Source of the DNA: Anthoceros angustus
Taxonomy: Eukaryota > Streptophyta > Anthocerotopsida > Anthocerotales > Anthocerotaceae
Length of the DNA stretch: 64,000 nt
Direction of reading: 5' to 3'
Assembly: GCA_010909165.1 (NCBI GenBank)
Contig: MU008206.1
Location: 1-64,000, forward strand
Of this stretch, positions 33,440-45,600 are shown piece after piece. Position 1 is the first letter of the stretch, and each line of letters starts with the position of its first letter. The position numbers were made by a program, and so were the translations under genes. The notes beneath the pieces are model-generated. The model was not told the origin of the DNA and did not search any database. It saw nothing but the letters and a program-made list of their open reading frames with translations.

Positions 33440-36400
33440 AGGATGATGATGATTTATTGAGGTGAAAGAACGATGGAAAGAGACCATCTAGGAGGGGACA
33501 ACAAATGGGGACCCGGGGGTCGGAGTGAAGAGGAGCAACTGAGCTCCCTACCTAAAGTGACCAACTCGCACACAATGTCATATGCTGTAGAATAAACGGG
33601 CCTGCAAAACCACGGAGGAAGAGGAAAAGGCATCACCCACCGCCGCCGCCTTATGGAGAATCGCCGCTGAGAGCGCCTGAAGAGCAATAGAAACCCGCCG
33701 GAAGTATGCCGGAAGTACGAGAGGACGCACTATGCGCGCATGGTAAGCTTTGGCACAAGACTTGATGGTGTCAAAGTCCTCATTACATAGCGTTTCTAGA
33801 GCAAGCGGGATAAAGAGGTGGCCCTTGCATCTGCTATACTTACGGACCTTGAGCCTGCCGCAGGCGGCGGACTGGGCGGTTGGTGATGACACGGGCGGAG
33901 GTCTCACGTGCGGTCGATAACCACTACATCCGCCACCACAACCGGTCGCCACGACAAGGTATAAGTCCTACCGATTGAACGACCAGAAGAGTATACTCCC
34001 GCCCCTCCAGCCATATAGCCACTTTCGCGAGCAATGGCAAACATGACGCCACGGATGGCGCCTGAGTGGCAATGCGCGATGACTCGTGGGGACAACGAGC
34101 AAGGTGGACACCGTGAGACGCCAAGAGCAGAGCCGACTCACAAGTGAGGAGCCAAGAAGCCACAGTCGGAGTAGGCCGAGACGGAATCGCATCGCAGAGT
34201 GAAGGTGGTTGCGCGATGTGAAATCCTCATGCATGGGCGGCCAAGAGCTACACCGCCTCCCTTCCTGTAACAAGAGCGAGCCGCCTAGTGGACCTCGAGA
34301 TGGAGGGGTCCCGGAGGATGATCAAAAGCTCGGCCGAGCCGCTTCTCGAGCAGATGCCGCAATCCCTAAAGCCATCTGATAAATGTAGAGAAAGGAGGGA
34401 AGTCCTTCCGAGCATCCGCCGATAACATGTCTCCGGCCCGCCTCAAGGACGATTGAGAGAGAAGGTTCCCTCCACACTTGATACGAGATCCTCGAGAAGG
34501 GCTTGTCATGGAGGATGAAACGGAAGCCAAGGCAGGGCGAGGGCCCAACTCCCAAGAAAGCCGCCGGGAAGAGACCGATGAGAGCCCCACGCCCAAATTG
34601 CACAGTGGGGATGCTGCCAGTCGCCTGTGGCACTCAAAAGCCCCGAGCCCAAGATGTCCCCAAGAGTATCCATAATCTTCAGATCAAACCCCGAGCCGGA
34701 CAAAAGGACCGAGACGGAGGCAACAGACGATGAGGTACCTGTGGCGCCTAGCAAACAAAGGAAAGGATTCCAAAGGCCACCTGAGCATCCTCCAGCAAAG
34801 GGAGGTCCCCAATATGGGAGAGGTCCTCTGCAAGGGCCTTGTCCAGGAAGCTCCCAATGAAGTCGGGGGAACCAAAGGGGACCCCAAGAATCCGCAGACC
34901 AAGAGCCGGAGCAATCTCCCCAGCAGGAAACTGCAGAGTAGGCAGGATCCCCGACGGGGACCAGACGCGGCACTTGGACATCTTGACCTTCAAGCCCACC
35001 AACGAAAGCTCGGAAGAGAATATCTCAAAGGCCTCCTTGACTTTGTCCCCAGGCCCGAGGATGTGAGAATCGCCCCGCCAACAAGGAAGACACAACAAGG
35101 AGAGAGGGCGGCCTAGACCCCTATAGTGAGCAATAGCGAAGAGAGCACCGCCTAGCGGTCGCCTTGCTCGTACTGGCCGATTCCAAGACGAGACGCAAAC
35201 TCAAGAGACGTTTGTGCCGGTAGTAGAGGTTGGAGGACCTCCGTAGAAGCAGGACAAAAGGGTATAAGACTCCCTAGACGCCGCAAGATCCCTAAGCTCC
35301 TCAAAGATGACGCCCGGAAATGGTATTGAAGGCGTTCTCGACATCCACCGTAAGACTACCCAATCCGGGGTATCAAGGCAAGCTTTCACCCCTAGCACCA
35401 TGCACACAGCCTCCTGAGTGGCAATGCCAAATTGAAGGTTGAAGTGTCACCGGAGAAGGGAGCCAGCGCATATAGTGCCGAGTAGCCGCATGAAGGCCTC
35501 CCCAACCGCGAGTGGGCGACGCGAGTGTGGGCTTTGTCCATAGCGACAAGCCTACTAGCAACAAATAAACCGGTGAGGCATCTCTCCACGAGCCACCGCA
35601 GCCCAGAGAAAAGAGCTCGAAAGCCGCTGATGGATCTTCGGGAGAAAGAGGTCCCTAAGGTGTTCGAACACCATTCCGACAAACCGTGATGAAAGACGAG
35701 GGTGGAGAGAGCCGAGCAAAAGCCGCCGGTCCAGGAGAAGGGATCCTCCGGGACATACGGATATGTCCGGGAATGGCATCCTTAGGTGGCGGATGGAGGC
35801 ACGGAGGGCAGCAATTGTCTCTTCAAGCGGAGGCCGAGGGACGGTCAAGAGCCCTAGCAGTGGGCATATTCACCCGCCTGCCAAGCAACTTGCGGCGAGG
35901 TTTGTTGCATCCCAGACTGCTCCAACCGGCCGAGATTCCCGGGACTTGGCAAAGACGACGCCTCCTCTCAAGAGCCGCCCACCAAACGTCAAGACGGCTA
36001 GCAACTTCACTTGCTCAAGCCCCCTAGTGCAATCAAGACACCATCGGGAGAAGAAGGAGGAGACACCAAGCTAACTCATCCCGGATCGAGTGCAAGGCGA
36101 TCTAGGGAAGACGAAATGCCGACGGCATCATCGTGAAGGTGCCGAGGAAGCTCGAAGATGCGCGACATGGAAAGGGTTTCAACATCCCAAGGATGTGATC
36201 CATGACCGCAACCATTCCTGTGAAGAAAGAGGCACCACAAGGAGAAAGCTACATGCGCCGGCGGGCGTGGACGGGAGGTCGCAGGCACTTGGGCAGCCTG
36301 TAGTCCGGGTCGAAATCTTTATGCATGTGCCCGAGGTGAGTTTTCACCCCTTGACGCCGCAGAGTTGAGCATGATCGGACAAGGAGTGTCCTTGACAACA

Positions 36401-36640
36401 CGGAGGGTGTGGATCGCCCCATTGGATGGATGGGGACGAAAAGGGCCTGCAAACGCCAGCTTGAAGGGTAACAGGTGGCAAGAGGTACCGGGACCGAGGG
36501 CAAATGACCCCACTGACCGGACAGAGTTTGAGTCTGGCGATGGCGAACCCCAAAAGGCCGGCCAAAGGGCCCCAGCCAAGAGGGGTGCAACCCACTGTGA
36601 CCACCGCCAACCACCAAACTAACGCCCACACACTGTAACT
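33440..36640 (-). mobile_element. Non-LTR retrotransposon (LINE B), same family as LINE A, heavily frameshifted
   Basis: The plus-strand sequence aligns along its length with 21.7-24.7 kb. On the minus strand, the RT remnant lies near 35,380-35,250 (DWVVLRW, then VIFEELRDLAAS in shifted frames) and the endonuclease-like part near 33,950-33,580 (GRLKVRKYSRCKGHLFIPLALE). The left border, the 3' end of the element, has a short ATC-type repeat (plus strand GGATGATGATGATTTATT at about 33,441), typical of simple-repeat LINE tails. The right border is near 36,600-36,650. Compared with copy A, many CTG sites read CCG. Confidence 0.75.
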
Positions 36641-36728
36641 CAAGACTCAAAAGCCGGGAAGGAGATCCTCAGAAATGGAAAGAAGCCCAACCAAAAGCGT
36701 GTATAAGCAAAGAATCCATACATCAATC

Positions 36729-36975
36729 GCAACATCTAGGGCCTAGCAAATCAGCAACACCTAGGGCATAGCACTCCGCAACATCTAGGGCCTAGCATTC
36801 ACCGCAACACCTAGGGCATAACACTCAACCGCAACATCTAGGCATAACACTCAACGCAACATCTAGGGCCTAGCATCACCGCAACCTAGGGCATAACACT
36901 CACCGCAACATCTAGGGCCTAGCATTCAACGCAACACCTGGCATAACACTCACCGTAACATCTAGGGCCTAGCCT
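36729..36975. repeat. Minisatellite, about ten units of 24-27 nt
   Basis: Units start GCAACA(T/C)CTAGGGC and alternate between two forms, ...GCCTAGCATTCA and ...GCATAACACTCA, so the higher-order unit is a dimer of about 50 nt. Units begin near 36,729, 36,753, 36,778, 36,804, 36,831, 36,855, 36,881, 36,905, 36,932 and 36,955. There are no unique spacers, so it is not a CRISPR-like array. Confidence 0.9.
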
Positions 36976-37304
36976 TCCAAGTAGCCAATATATAAGATTA
37001 ACTCCTCGACATGTAATCGTAGCACTGCACTCAAAGCGCCAATATAATGAGCTTGTAATTGATAACATCCCTTATCTTCACCTCGATTCGAATGTGAAAA
37101 TATCTTCCCAATCATTGGCTCATTCCATATAGCTTAAGAACTGCATGTCACCCAAGATGTACCATGCCTTGTCAATCTTCACTTTATCCTCAAAAGGTTC
37201 TATGCCTTCCGATCTTATTATCCGCCAACGACGGCACATATTCCACCGAGGTTTCAACCCCTAGTTCTTGTCAACACAAAGATCATCTCGCCTTTAAATC
37301 TCAA

Positions 37305-37528
37305 TGACATGCATAGAAGCTTTGTGATGGATATATGATGTTTGAATATAGTGGGCTCACATCAAGATTGAATATATATACGCCGAGCAAGAGAGCACCG
37401 CCAAAGAAACCACTTCCAAGATGGGTTCTAAAGGAACACCACTTCCAAAGAAGGAAGACCACTCTCCTTGATATATAAGGCTTAACATCTTGAGGATAGA
37501 GGAGCCCTAGCCAAGATCATTGCCCTCG
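37305..37528. repeat. Tandem duplication of about 0.22 kb, copy 1
   Basis: It is similar to 37,529-37,782, starting at TGACAT..GCATAGAAGCTTTG and ending at GCCAAGATCATTG. By eye it has no CAG or CTG in the region where copy 2 has about eight; these places hold short deletions or altered sequence. Confidence 0.85.
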
Positions 37529-37782
37529 ATGACATAGCATAGAAGCTTTGTGACGGATATATGATGTTTGAATATAGTGGGGCTCACATACATCAAGATT
37601 GAATATATATATACGCGAGCGAAGAGAGCACCGCCTCAGCAAACCACTCCCAAGATGGGTTCTACACAGGAAGGAACACCACTCTCCACAGCAAGAAAGA
37701 CCACTCTCCACAGCAAGCAGCAGCAGCACTATCCACTCTGCCTACAATATCTTGAGGATAGAGGAGCCCTAGCCAAGATCAT
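37529..37782. repeat. Tandem duplication of about 0.22 kb, copy 2
   Basis: It includes a run of AGCAGCAGCAGC near 37,718-37,731 and two copies of CTCCACAGCAAG, all missing or altered in copy 1. It leads directly into the methyltransferase-like remnant. Confidence 0.85.
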
Positions 37783-38134
37783 TGAAGACGACAAGACGAC
37801 AAGATTTATTAGTAGGGAAGGAACATTTGATGATAGACAATATTTCTACTGTGTTAACAAGAAGGTAAACCTAAGACTTGTATTTCTAACATTTGTACGT
37901 TTTGAAGGAGCAACTGCTTTTAAAGGTGATGGACCTAGTATGGTGTTTGACAAAGTGAATAATTCATGGGAGGCAACTTCACTAAATGAAAGAGAGAGAG
38001 CAATGGGTTTTGATTTAGATGCCATGTTAGGAAAGGATGTGACTTCGTCACAAAGAAATAAAAAGCTTGGGCAAGCAATGGATCTAAACACATTGAAGTG
38101 GCTATTTGTATCATTCAAAATATATGATGAATGA
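37783..38134 (+). pseudogene. Retroelement-borne remnant resembling the C-terminus of a cytosine-5 methyltransferase
   Basis: The frame ends with GPSMVFD, then LNERERAMGFDLDAMLG, then SQRNKKLGQAMDLNTLKWLF. The pattern ERERAMGF followed by R..(K)LGQAMD recalls motifs IX-X of C5 cytosine methyltransferases (target-recognition end and the final LGNA-like motif), and I know similar blocks from plant retrotransposon polyproteins. No catalytic PC motif or SAM-binding motif is present, so this fragment alone cannot be an active enzyme. Upstream sequence of the domain is missing. Confidence 0.45.
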
Positions 38135-38777
38135 AAATGTAATGGAGGATTATTTTGGATGAATTGTGTGTTGGAGATAGACATAATATTCAAAAAATGC
38201 TAGATCGAAAAAGGGAAAGCATTTGCTTTCTCTACAAAGGAACTAGGTAGACATAGACCCTTTGAATTCAAGATACAACTTAACCCCAGAATGACCAAGC
38301 ATCTTGATTTGAGATCTTACCCCTCTTTATGCATCTTTTTGGATAAAAAATTATGACAAGAAATCATGTTAAGGTTGTATTTTGTGCAGGGTTCCGCGCT
38401 TTACATCATAGAAAAAAATTAAAAAGAGTAAAATACTCTTGGGCGCTTGGAAGCTAGATTTCAAGGGATAAGAAAGTAGAGGATAGTATTTGGTGAGTTA
38501 TCCATCCATTCGTTTTTGCTAAACATTCAAAACTCCAAGTTGTTTGGCACCTCATCCTAATACTGCTCCGTATCCAAGGTACCAAAGTTCTTACCGAAGT
38601 GGTATCCAATTCATCCATCTCAACTCATCACATTAGAAGATTGAAGAGTATTTGTATGGTGTTTAGGCATGCAACCCATAGATACTTAGAGGTTTCACTA
38701 ATCACGATCTAAATAAGCGAATCAAATCTTGACACGCAAGTATCTTGCTGGAAGCACCTAGAACCGTCCACCTGCTC
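38135..38777. other. AT-rich stretch without a recognisable gene
   Basis: Nothing conserved was recognised on either strand. It may be part of the truncated retroelements on either side. Confidence 0.4.
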
Positions 38778-39477
38778 TTACTTAAACGAGGGTCCTCCCC
38801 CACGTCCTTTGTTTGACGCATAGAAGGCATGCTGCTTACCAGCACGCCTGCTAGTTCCTTTAGTTGCCTCTTCATGAAGTAAAGCTCCCACTAATTCGGC
38901 GAACGTTGTTTCAGGAAGAATGAAATTTGCAGCCTTTGCTAATTTAGTAGTGTGGAGCTGCGAAGCATTATAAGAGGTCACGAAGTGTGACCATGATTCG
39001 GGGAGCGAAAGCATGAGATACAGTGCCAACATGTCCTCCTTGACAACTTCATAAGAGGCACTCTCCAATTTTGAGACAAGAGTCCTGAAGTATCCGACAT
39101 GTTTTTCAACTGAATCATCTTACAGTTTTGAAGGTTATGCAATGCTGTCATCTTACTGGTCACGTTATTTTCAGAATACAAGCTTTGGAGGCGGCTCCAA
39201 ATCTCAACTGCAGAAGAACATCCAGAAGTCTGCCTCAACATATCATATGTTAGGCCACTTCGGATTAGTACACGGCTGTGTCATTTTTTACTGTCCATGC
39301 CTCCTTTTCTTTCTCCTCTTCTGATTTTAAGGTTTCCGCTCCAATAACCATCCTCCAGAGTTTTCTGTTCTGAAGGGCTCCTTGCATTCTCATGACCCAA
39401 ATGTCGTAATCCTGTCCCCTGAATCTGTCCTTTTCCTTAAAGCTTTCCCCACCCATGTTGGATGAAGACTCAGCCAT
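38778..39477 (-). mobile_element. Truncated Ty1/copia-type gag region
   Basis: On the minus strand from 39,477: FRGQDYDIWVMRMQGALQNRKLW (in two short blocks), then a shifted frame with EIWSRLQSLYSENN and MTALHNLQNCKM, then LALYLMLSLPESWSHFVTSYN and TTFAELVGALLHEEATKG. This is the order of the copia-type gag domain (UBN2/DUF4219-like). At least two frame breaks occur, and no protease, integrase or RT follows to the left, so the element is a 3'-truncated fragment. Confidence 0.7.
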
Positions 39478-40730
39478 TTCGGAGGTATTCTACTGACCTC
39501 CTATATATGTAGTGGGATTGAATGGCTGACACGAAATGCTAAAAAGTTTCTATAACTTCCCTTGTACAGGTTAGTCACTTCAAAGGTTAAGTCAAGGATA
39601 AGGACAAGTCTGATATGCTCCCAAAGCATCAAACATATGCTGACATTGCAGCCAATGATCAATGCTAGCAGGTTAGACTTCTATTAACTATGTGTACAAA
39701 GAGCTACCTGTCCTACTCACAAGAATTTGTGATGTCTAATCTCCCATTTATTAATCGCGTAAGTGGAACATGAAGGATATGAATTTGGACTATCAAATTT
39801 GTGATTCCTGTTAGTTTTCATGGCGTGCTTACATGCAACTCCTCTTGTAACATGGTTAGCAAGCAGGGCAGGCTTTAACAAGGCAAGCAACTTGAAATCC
39901 AAATGTGAAATCTGCTCCTTCAGGTCTTGTAAATCTACATTAGCAACAACAACTTTTTGATTTATGTTGCTAAAGCATCTATCGACATTTTGCTAATGTG
40001 CTTCGATTCTAGTAACTAGTTGTGGTACACCTGTGTGTGGTGCAACATGTGTGGTCAGGAAGCCTTTAGGATTACCGTTTCCATCGAATGCTCGCTAAAC
40101 ACGTGTCTCTAGAAGATTGTGTGGATTTCGTGGTGGAGGGGCAAAGACCAAGTAGCGCCGATCTGGATAAAGAGTCTCTATCAAAGTGTTGAAGGACTCC
40201 CGCAACTCAGTAGCCAGTACAGGTTGATTATGATTTCAGACTGTCCATTCCCATGTGTGTTGATGGAGCTGCTCCGCAATTGTCAACCTGGCTTGTGCTC
40301 CTTGCCCTCTGCGGCGATTCTGCAATTGTTGAATTCACTCAGCAGGGCGAGGTTGCCACTGATGCCCCTCGTTTTGGTTGGCCATTCATTTAACCAGATT
40401 TTGTGTTGTTAGAGTGAATTCAAAAACATTCTCTAATTCTCTATTTGTATTTCTATAGACTGCCTGCAAATCAGGCAGTTGTCCTAGTGTATCTCCACCG
40501 GAATTGCTCAAGCAGCAATCCAGAGGAGGTGCACTAGGATTTCTACCTTGATTTGCAAAGTTCTATAAATTGTTAGAGAAGAAAACAACACAAAACTTCT
40601 GTTCTTGATATTTCTGTTTTCTTGTTCAAGAAACCATTTTCTAAAACAAAAACAACAGAAAATACATGTTTGTGCATATCTTTCAATGCAAAATTTTATG
40701 TGCATTCACTAGAATGCAATCCACATCCAT
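39478..40730 (-). mobile_element. Probable untranslated leader of the copia element
   Basis: This stretch lies between the putative primer-binding site (40,731-40,743) and the gag start (39,477) and has no coding sequence that I recognise. A 1.2-kb leader is long, so an unrelated insertion within it is possible. Confidence 0.3.
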
Positions 40731-40743
40731 CGCTCTGATACCA
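40731..40743 (-). other. Putative primer-binding site (initiator Met-tRNA type)
   Basis: The minus strand reads TGGTATCAGAGCG, which matches the usual plant copia primer-binding site complementary to the 3' end of initiator tRNA-Met. The 5' LTR would then lie to the right (from about 40,744). I could not find its outer end. Confidence 0.55.
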
Positions 40744-42685
40744 TTAGAAAATATAGGGAGATGTGAACCAATTAAACATATTAATTACATTGTATATTCA
40801 AGAAAGATAGATTTAGTTACATACTGAAAAGACAACTTAACTTAAATATGAAAAGACGTAACTTATCCAAGAGACGCAACCCTAATGAAAAGCCACTATG
40901 AAACCCTTTTAACCAAGCAAATAATAACTAAACCGTGAACCCTAATCATGACATAAACACCCTATTTCATTATAGACTATAGGGAAAGACTCCCTAGAGG
41001 TTCTCACTGTCTGGTGTCAAACTCATAGCAACCGGCCCAAGGAAGAACTTGCTGGCTTGTAGGCGGACCCCAGGCAGTTGCGCTGTAAGGGCGAGCTGGG
41101 GCCAATCAGCTTGAAGTGAGGTTAGAGTAGGAGGATGATGAGTTGAGTCGAGTTGAGCGTTGAGGATGAGGAGGAGGAGAAAATTGAGTAGAGGATTAGA
41201 GTGTAGGAAATAGTGGAAGGCCCAAGGCAGAACCTACGAGACGAATCCCAAATTTGCAGCAAGAAGGCGCTCCCATCGTTGGAGGAGCTAGTCTTAGAGG
41301 TGGGGACAAAATTGCGGCGTGGGTCAGGGGGTCCTTGGACATCCGTGGTGGACTCCTTTCCACTGAGGCATGGCCTACAGTTGTGTTGTGTCATTGTAGG
41401 TCGGGAGTTGATGAATTTTCAGAGCAGTGCAAGTGGTGCAGCTGTTGTAGAGGGAGAGTTAGAGGGCGCCTTGCTCGTTGAGGGTGCTGAGGATGTGAGT
41501 GGGTGTAGGCAAGGATTGATCTCTCTGAATCTGGCTGTCCACACAAGTCTCATGGGATGAAACCACGTGCTAAGCGACAGTGGGATAAGTGTGGCCATTG
41601 GAGGGTGAATCTCGGAAGCCTCGTGATTTTCCTCCCACAACGCCCCTCACGACGCAGCCAGCAAGGAAGTGACAAGTGCTGGCCTCCCGGCGGTCTAGGA
41701 CCTCGTCAACCACAAGAGACTTGCACGATTCTTAGCGCTCTCAACCTCGCGACACGGCACTAGGCTCCAAGTAGCCCGCCGTCCACTGATGACTCGCTGG
41801 CTACTTCTTCGAGGTGCTGCTCTTTATTGATAGCATACAATGATGGAATCTAGCTATCTACGCCCAACTGGCTACTACCCTTGACTCTAGGACAAGCTTA
41901 CTAGCTAGCTCTCCATAGCTCTCTCTCAACACAAGGCTTGCAGAGCACACTTGCCTGCTCTGTCAAGGAGTGAGTGTATACTCCTCAAAGCCCTTGCTCT
42001 AGCCCTTATATATCCTGCAGCCTGACCTCAACTAGGCACCTGTTAACATTAGGACCACTGATCACTAAGAGTCCTCTCTAGGCAGCTCTTCATTAGTTGC
42101 TGTAGCAATTCCTCTCTAATAGGAGATTGCATGAAGCATGCAGCACATGCATCTTCTTAACAGGGCAGCTACTAACTTAACTTTTTATCTCTTTTAACTT
42201 TTCACATTCCTATCTTATTTCACCAATACCGTCCTATGGACCTTAGTTGCTTTTCTTAAAGTGACCACCCTATGGTTTCCAAGGTGTTTAAGCCCATAAT
42301 GCCCACCCCCATAATGCCCACCCCACTCAAATCGAGTGGCTACGGGTACCAGAATGTAAACACTTGAATGTGATGAATCCTTCACAAGAGATATCTAGCT
42401 AAAAACGCCACAAAGAACCATGGGGGATGATTTGTAGGTAGTGGGATCGTCTCATATTCGGCACTTTGGGGTGGACGCCACTCTCGCGAAAGATCATGTC
42501 CAGATAAGATTATGTCCAAACGTTAAGACGAGTTCCGTGCAAGAACTGGTGCTCATATATTTAGCAACAGCAAATACAAGTGTTTTTATTTCCAAGCCTA
42601 CAGTTTGCCCTGCCGTACAGTGCAAACAGATGGGCAGTGCCACCCAAGGAAACCTTTCCAATGGCTTCCCGAAGGAGTCACATTC
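40744..42685. other. Possible LTR followed by sequence without a recognisable gene
   Basis: The first few hundred bases are AT-rich and may be the copia LTR. Around 41,210-41,560 there is an open plus-strand frame with no ATG and no recognised similarity. Nothing conserved was seen between 41,760 and 42,440. The last 250 bases flank the 2-oxoglutarate dehydrogenase gene and probably include its 3' untranslated sequence. Confidence 0.35.
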
Positions 42686-45600
42686 TCACGGCAACTTGAT
42701 GGGAGCCTTTTGCAACGCCTTACTGAGTAGCTCTTTCTGCTCCTGCTGATGGATGCTGCCAAATCCCGTTGCCGTGGCAGCTGAAGGTGGCCGACCCACG
42801 TACTTCACATCCTCAAATTTGCCACGGCCCAGTGAAGACATGGCAGTTGCCAGACGAAGACCAACGTATGAGAAGCCTCCCATATTCATGGGTTCTTCTT
42901 GACACCACACTATCTCAGCATCTGCACAACGTCTTGCTTTTAATATAACCACCACCACCACCACCACCACCTCAACAACAACCAACGCACACCAGGGACA
43001 TCAAGTACTCACTAGGATATCGCTTCAGCTCCCGCTGGACAAGGTCGTAAGGGAAGGGACATAGCTGCTCCACACGGCAGATCGCCACATCCGTTCCTCC
43101 TACTCTCGTTCTCTCCTCGTCAAGCTCGTAGTACACCTACACGGCCAGAAATGAAGACACAAACCATGGAAGCTGCAGACAAAGATGGAATTCACAGTTT
43201 CCTTGTCAGTCGTGTTCGCAATACCTTCCCAGAGCACAAAATAAGACGTCGAATGCCTTCTTCAACATCAGAGTGTTCATTCTGATCCTTAATAAGTCGC
43301 TTGAATCTGGTACCCTGCTTGTCAAAGCCTGGGTGCCCCTTCACATCATCAAATTCAGATAGATTTGAACGGCACGAATGATGTCTCAGCAAGTTTTTGG
43401 GCGACATCACAATCAACGGTTTGCGAAAATCCCGATGAATCTGCTTGGGACAGGACATTAAAAAATGATCAGCGCACACACTCTAGAGGAACTATACCAG
43501 AAGCATGCTCGTTGATCAACACCACATGACCAGTTTGACAAGCAAGCTTGCCTGACGGCGAAGGACGTGGAAGTAATTTGCTGGAGTAGTCACATTCACT
43601 ACTTGCCAGTTACACTCCTGGATTTGACGCCTCAGTGTCGGATCCATCTCAGGTATTATGAATGGGTTGTCATCACTCATCTGCAAGAGCCCAGAAATCC
43701 CCGTCACATTAGGAAAAAGAGGCCAATGTCATCTAACAACAAAGGGCAACACTGAACAGATGATAACTCTCTCTGTGGCCAAACCTGAAGATAGCGCTCT
43801 AATCTGGCACTTGAATGCTCGGGACCCTGGCCGTCATAACCATGAGGAAGCAACAGAACCAAACCTGACTGCCGAAGCCACTTAGCTTCTCCACTACTTA
43901 TGAATTGATCAAATATAACTTGGGCACCATTTGCAAAATCCCCAAACTGGGCCTCCCACAGAATCAAGGAGTTTGGATTTTCCATGGAATACCCCAAATC
44001 AAAGCCCAAAACTCCAAATTCCGAAAGTGGGCTAAACATCACAACAATGAAGTCAGACGCTGGCTAGATTGGGCACCTTGACATAAGCAGTGAGAAGCTT
44101 TTGACCATCGAACTATAATTACCTGTTGCACACAGTGAACATTTCCTCTTCTTGGTCTGTCAAGACATGATCCAGTGGGCAATATCGTTCTCCTGTCACC
44201 TGGTCATGTACCACAGAATGTCGATGGCTAAAGGTTCCCCGCTCAACATCCTGTCCACTCAATCGAACATGGTTGCCTTCAACCAGAAGCGTTGCAAAAG
44301 CCAATGCCTCAGCCGTGGCCCAATCCACACCTTCTCCAGTTTCAATCATCTGAGCCCTCTGGTCATATATTCTCTTGATAGATTTATGTGCATTGAAGTT
44401 TTCCGGTAGCTTTGTAATAGACTGCCCCACTGTTTTCAGAATCTCTGGCTTCACTCTGCAACCATAAGTTGTGAGTGCATCTACCACTATAAAATGCCAG
44501 ATGTTTCAAGAGAGGGTCAAGTACTCAACGTGCTGTAAGAAGAGCCAGGCTTTAGCGTACCCTGTGTTTCTGATTCTTGAGAGCTGTTCAGGTCCCTTGA
44601 AGCCAGACCAGTATGCAGCAAGCCAGTCCCTTGTTTTTGGTATATAATCCTTGCTCGTGTTAAACTCCTCATTGAGGATGCACATCACCTGATCTCGCAT
44701 CTTCCTAATCTCGTCTTCTGTCATTTGGCCTGATTCTATCAACTTCTTCTCATACAGCTCTAAAGCTGGAGGGTGACTTCTGATAGCCTGGCCATACAAC
44801 GTACGTACTGTGTGAAATTATGAAGCATTTGAGATTTGATCATCCACTGCTCAGCGACATGAAAGCTGACTTCCTCTACAAGCAAGCATACCTTATACAT
44901 GGTAGGCTGTGTGAAGGAAGGCTCATCAATCTCGTTGTGACCAAACCTGCCAGGTAAACATCAGTAGGGCATAAAAGTCGAATACTGGTAGCAGAACTTG
45001 GCCACAAGACACAGCTTCAACCCGATATTATTGACCTGCAAGCCCCAACAGAACCCTCTAAATGACAAGAGGAAAACACAAACCTGCGATAGCACACAAT
45101 GTCCACCACCACATCCGAATGGAAACGTGCACGCCATTCAGCAGCTAGCTCACAAGCATGGACCACTGCTTCCACATCATCTCCGTTCACATGAAAAATT
45201 GGGGCATTCAGTGCCTTGGCTACATCTGTACAGTAAGGTGAAGATCGGCTGGACTTTGGATCCGTTGTGAATGCCACTTGATTGTTGATAACAAGATGCA
45301 CTGTGCCCCCCGTGGTATAGTTCACTAAGTCGCTTAAGTGAAATGTTTCATAGACCACACCCTGTCCTGAGAAGCTTCCATCTCCATGCAGCAAAATGGC
45401 CATGCTTTTGTTTCTCTCTTTATCATTTGCATAGTATTGCTTAGCCCTCGTTTTGCCAATGACCACCGGATCAACTGCCTCCAGGTGGCTAGGATTTGCC
45501 ACAAGGGAGAGATGGATCCTGTTGCCACTCCTGGTAGGTCTATCGTAGGAAGTCCCTAGATGGTACTTCACATCTCCACTCCCTGTGTAACCCCCTGCTT

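Noticed and set aside
36729-36975. CRISPR-like array
   Set aside because: Units follow each other directly without unique spacers, and the window is clearly eukaryotic nuclear DNA.
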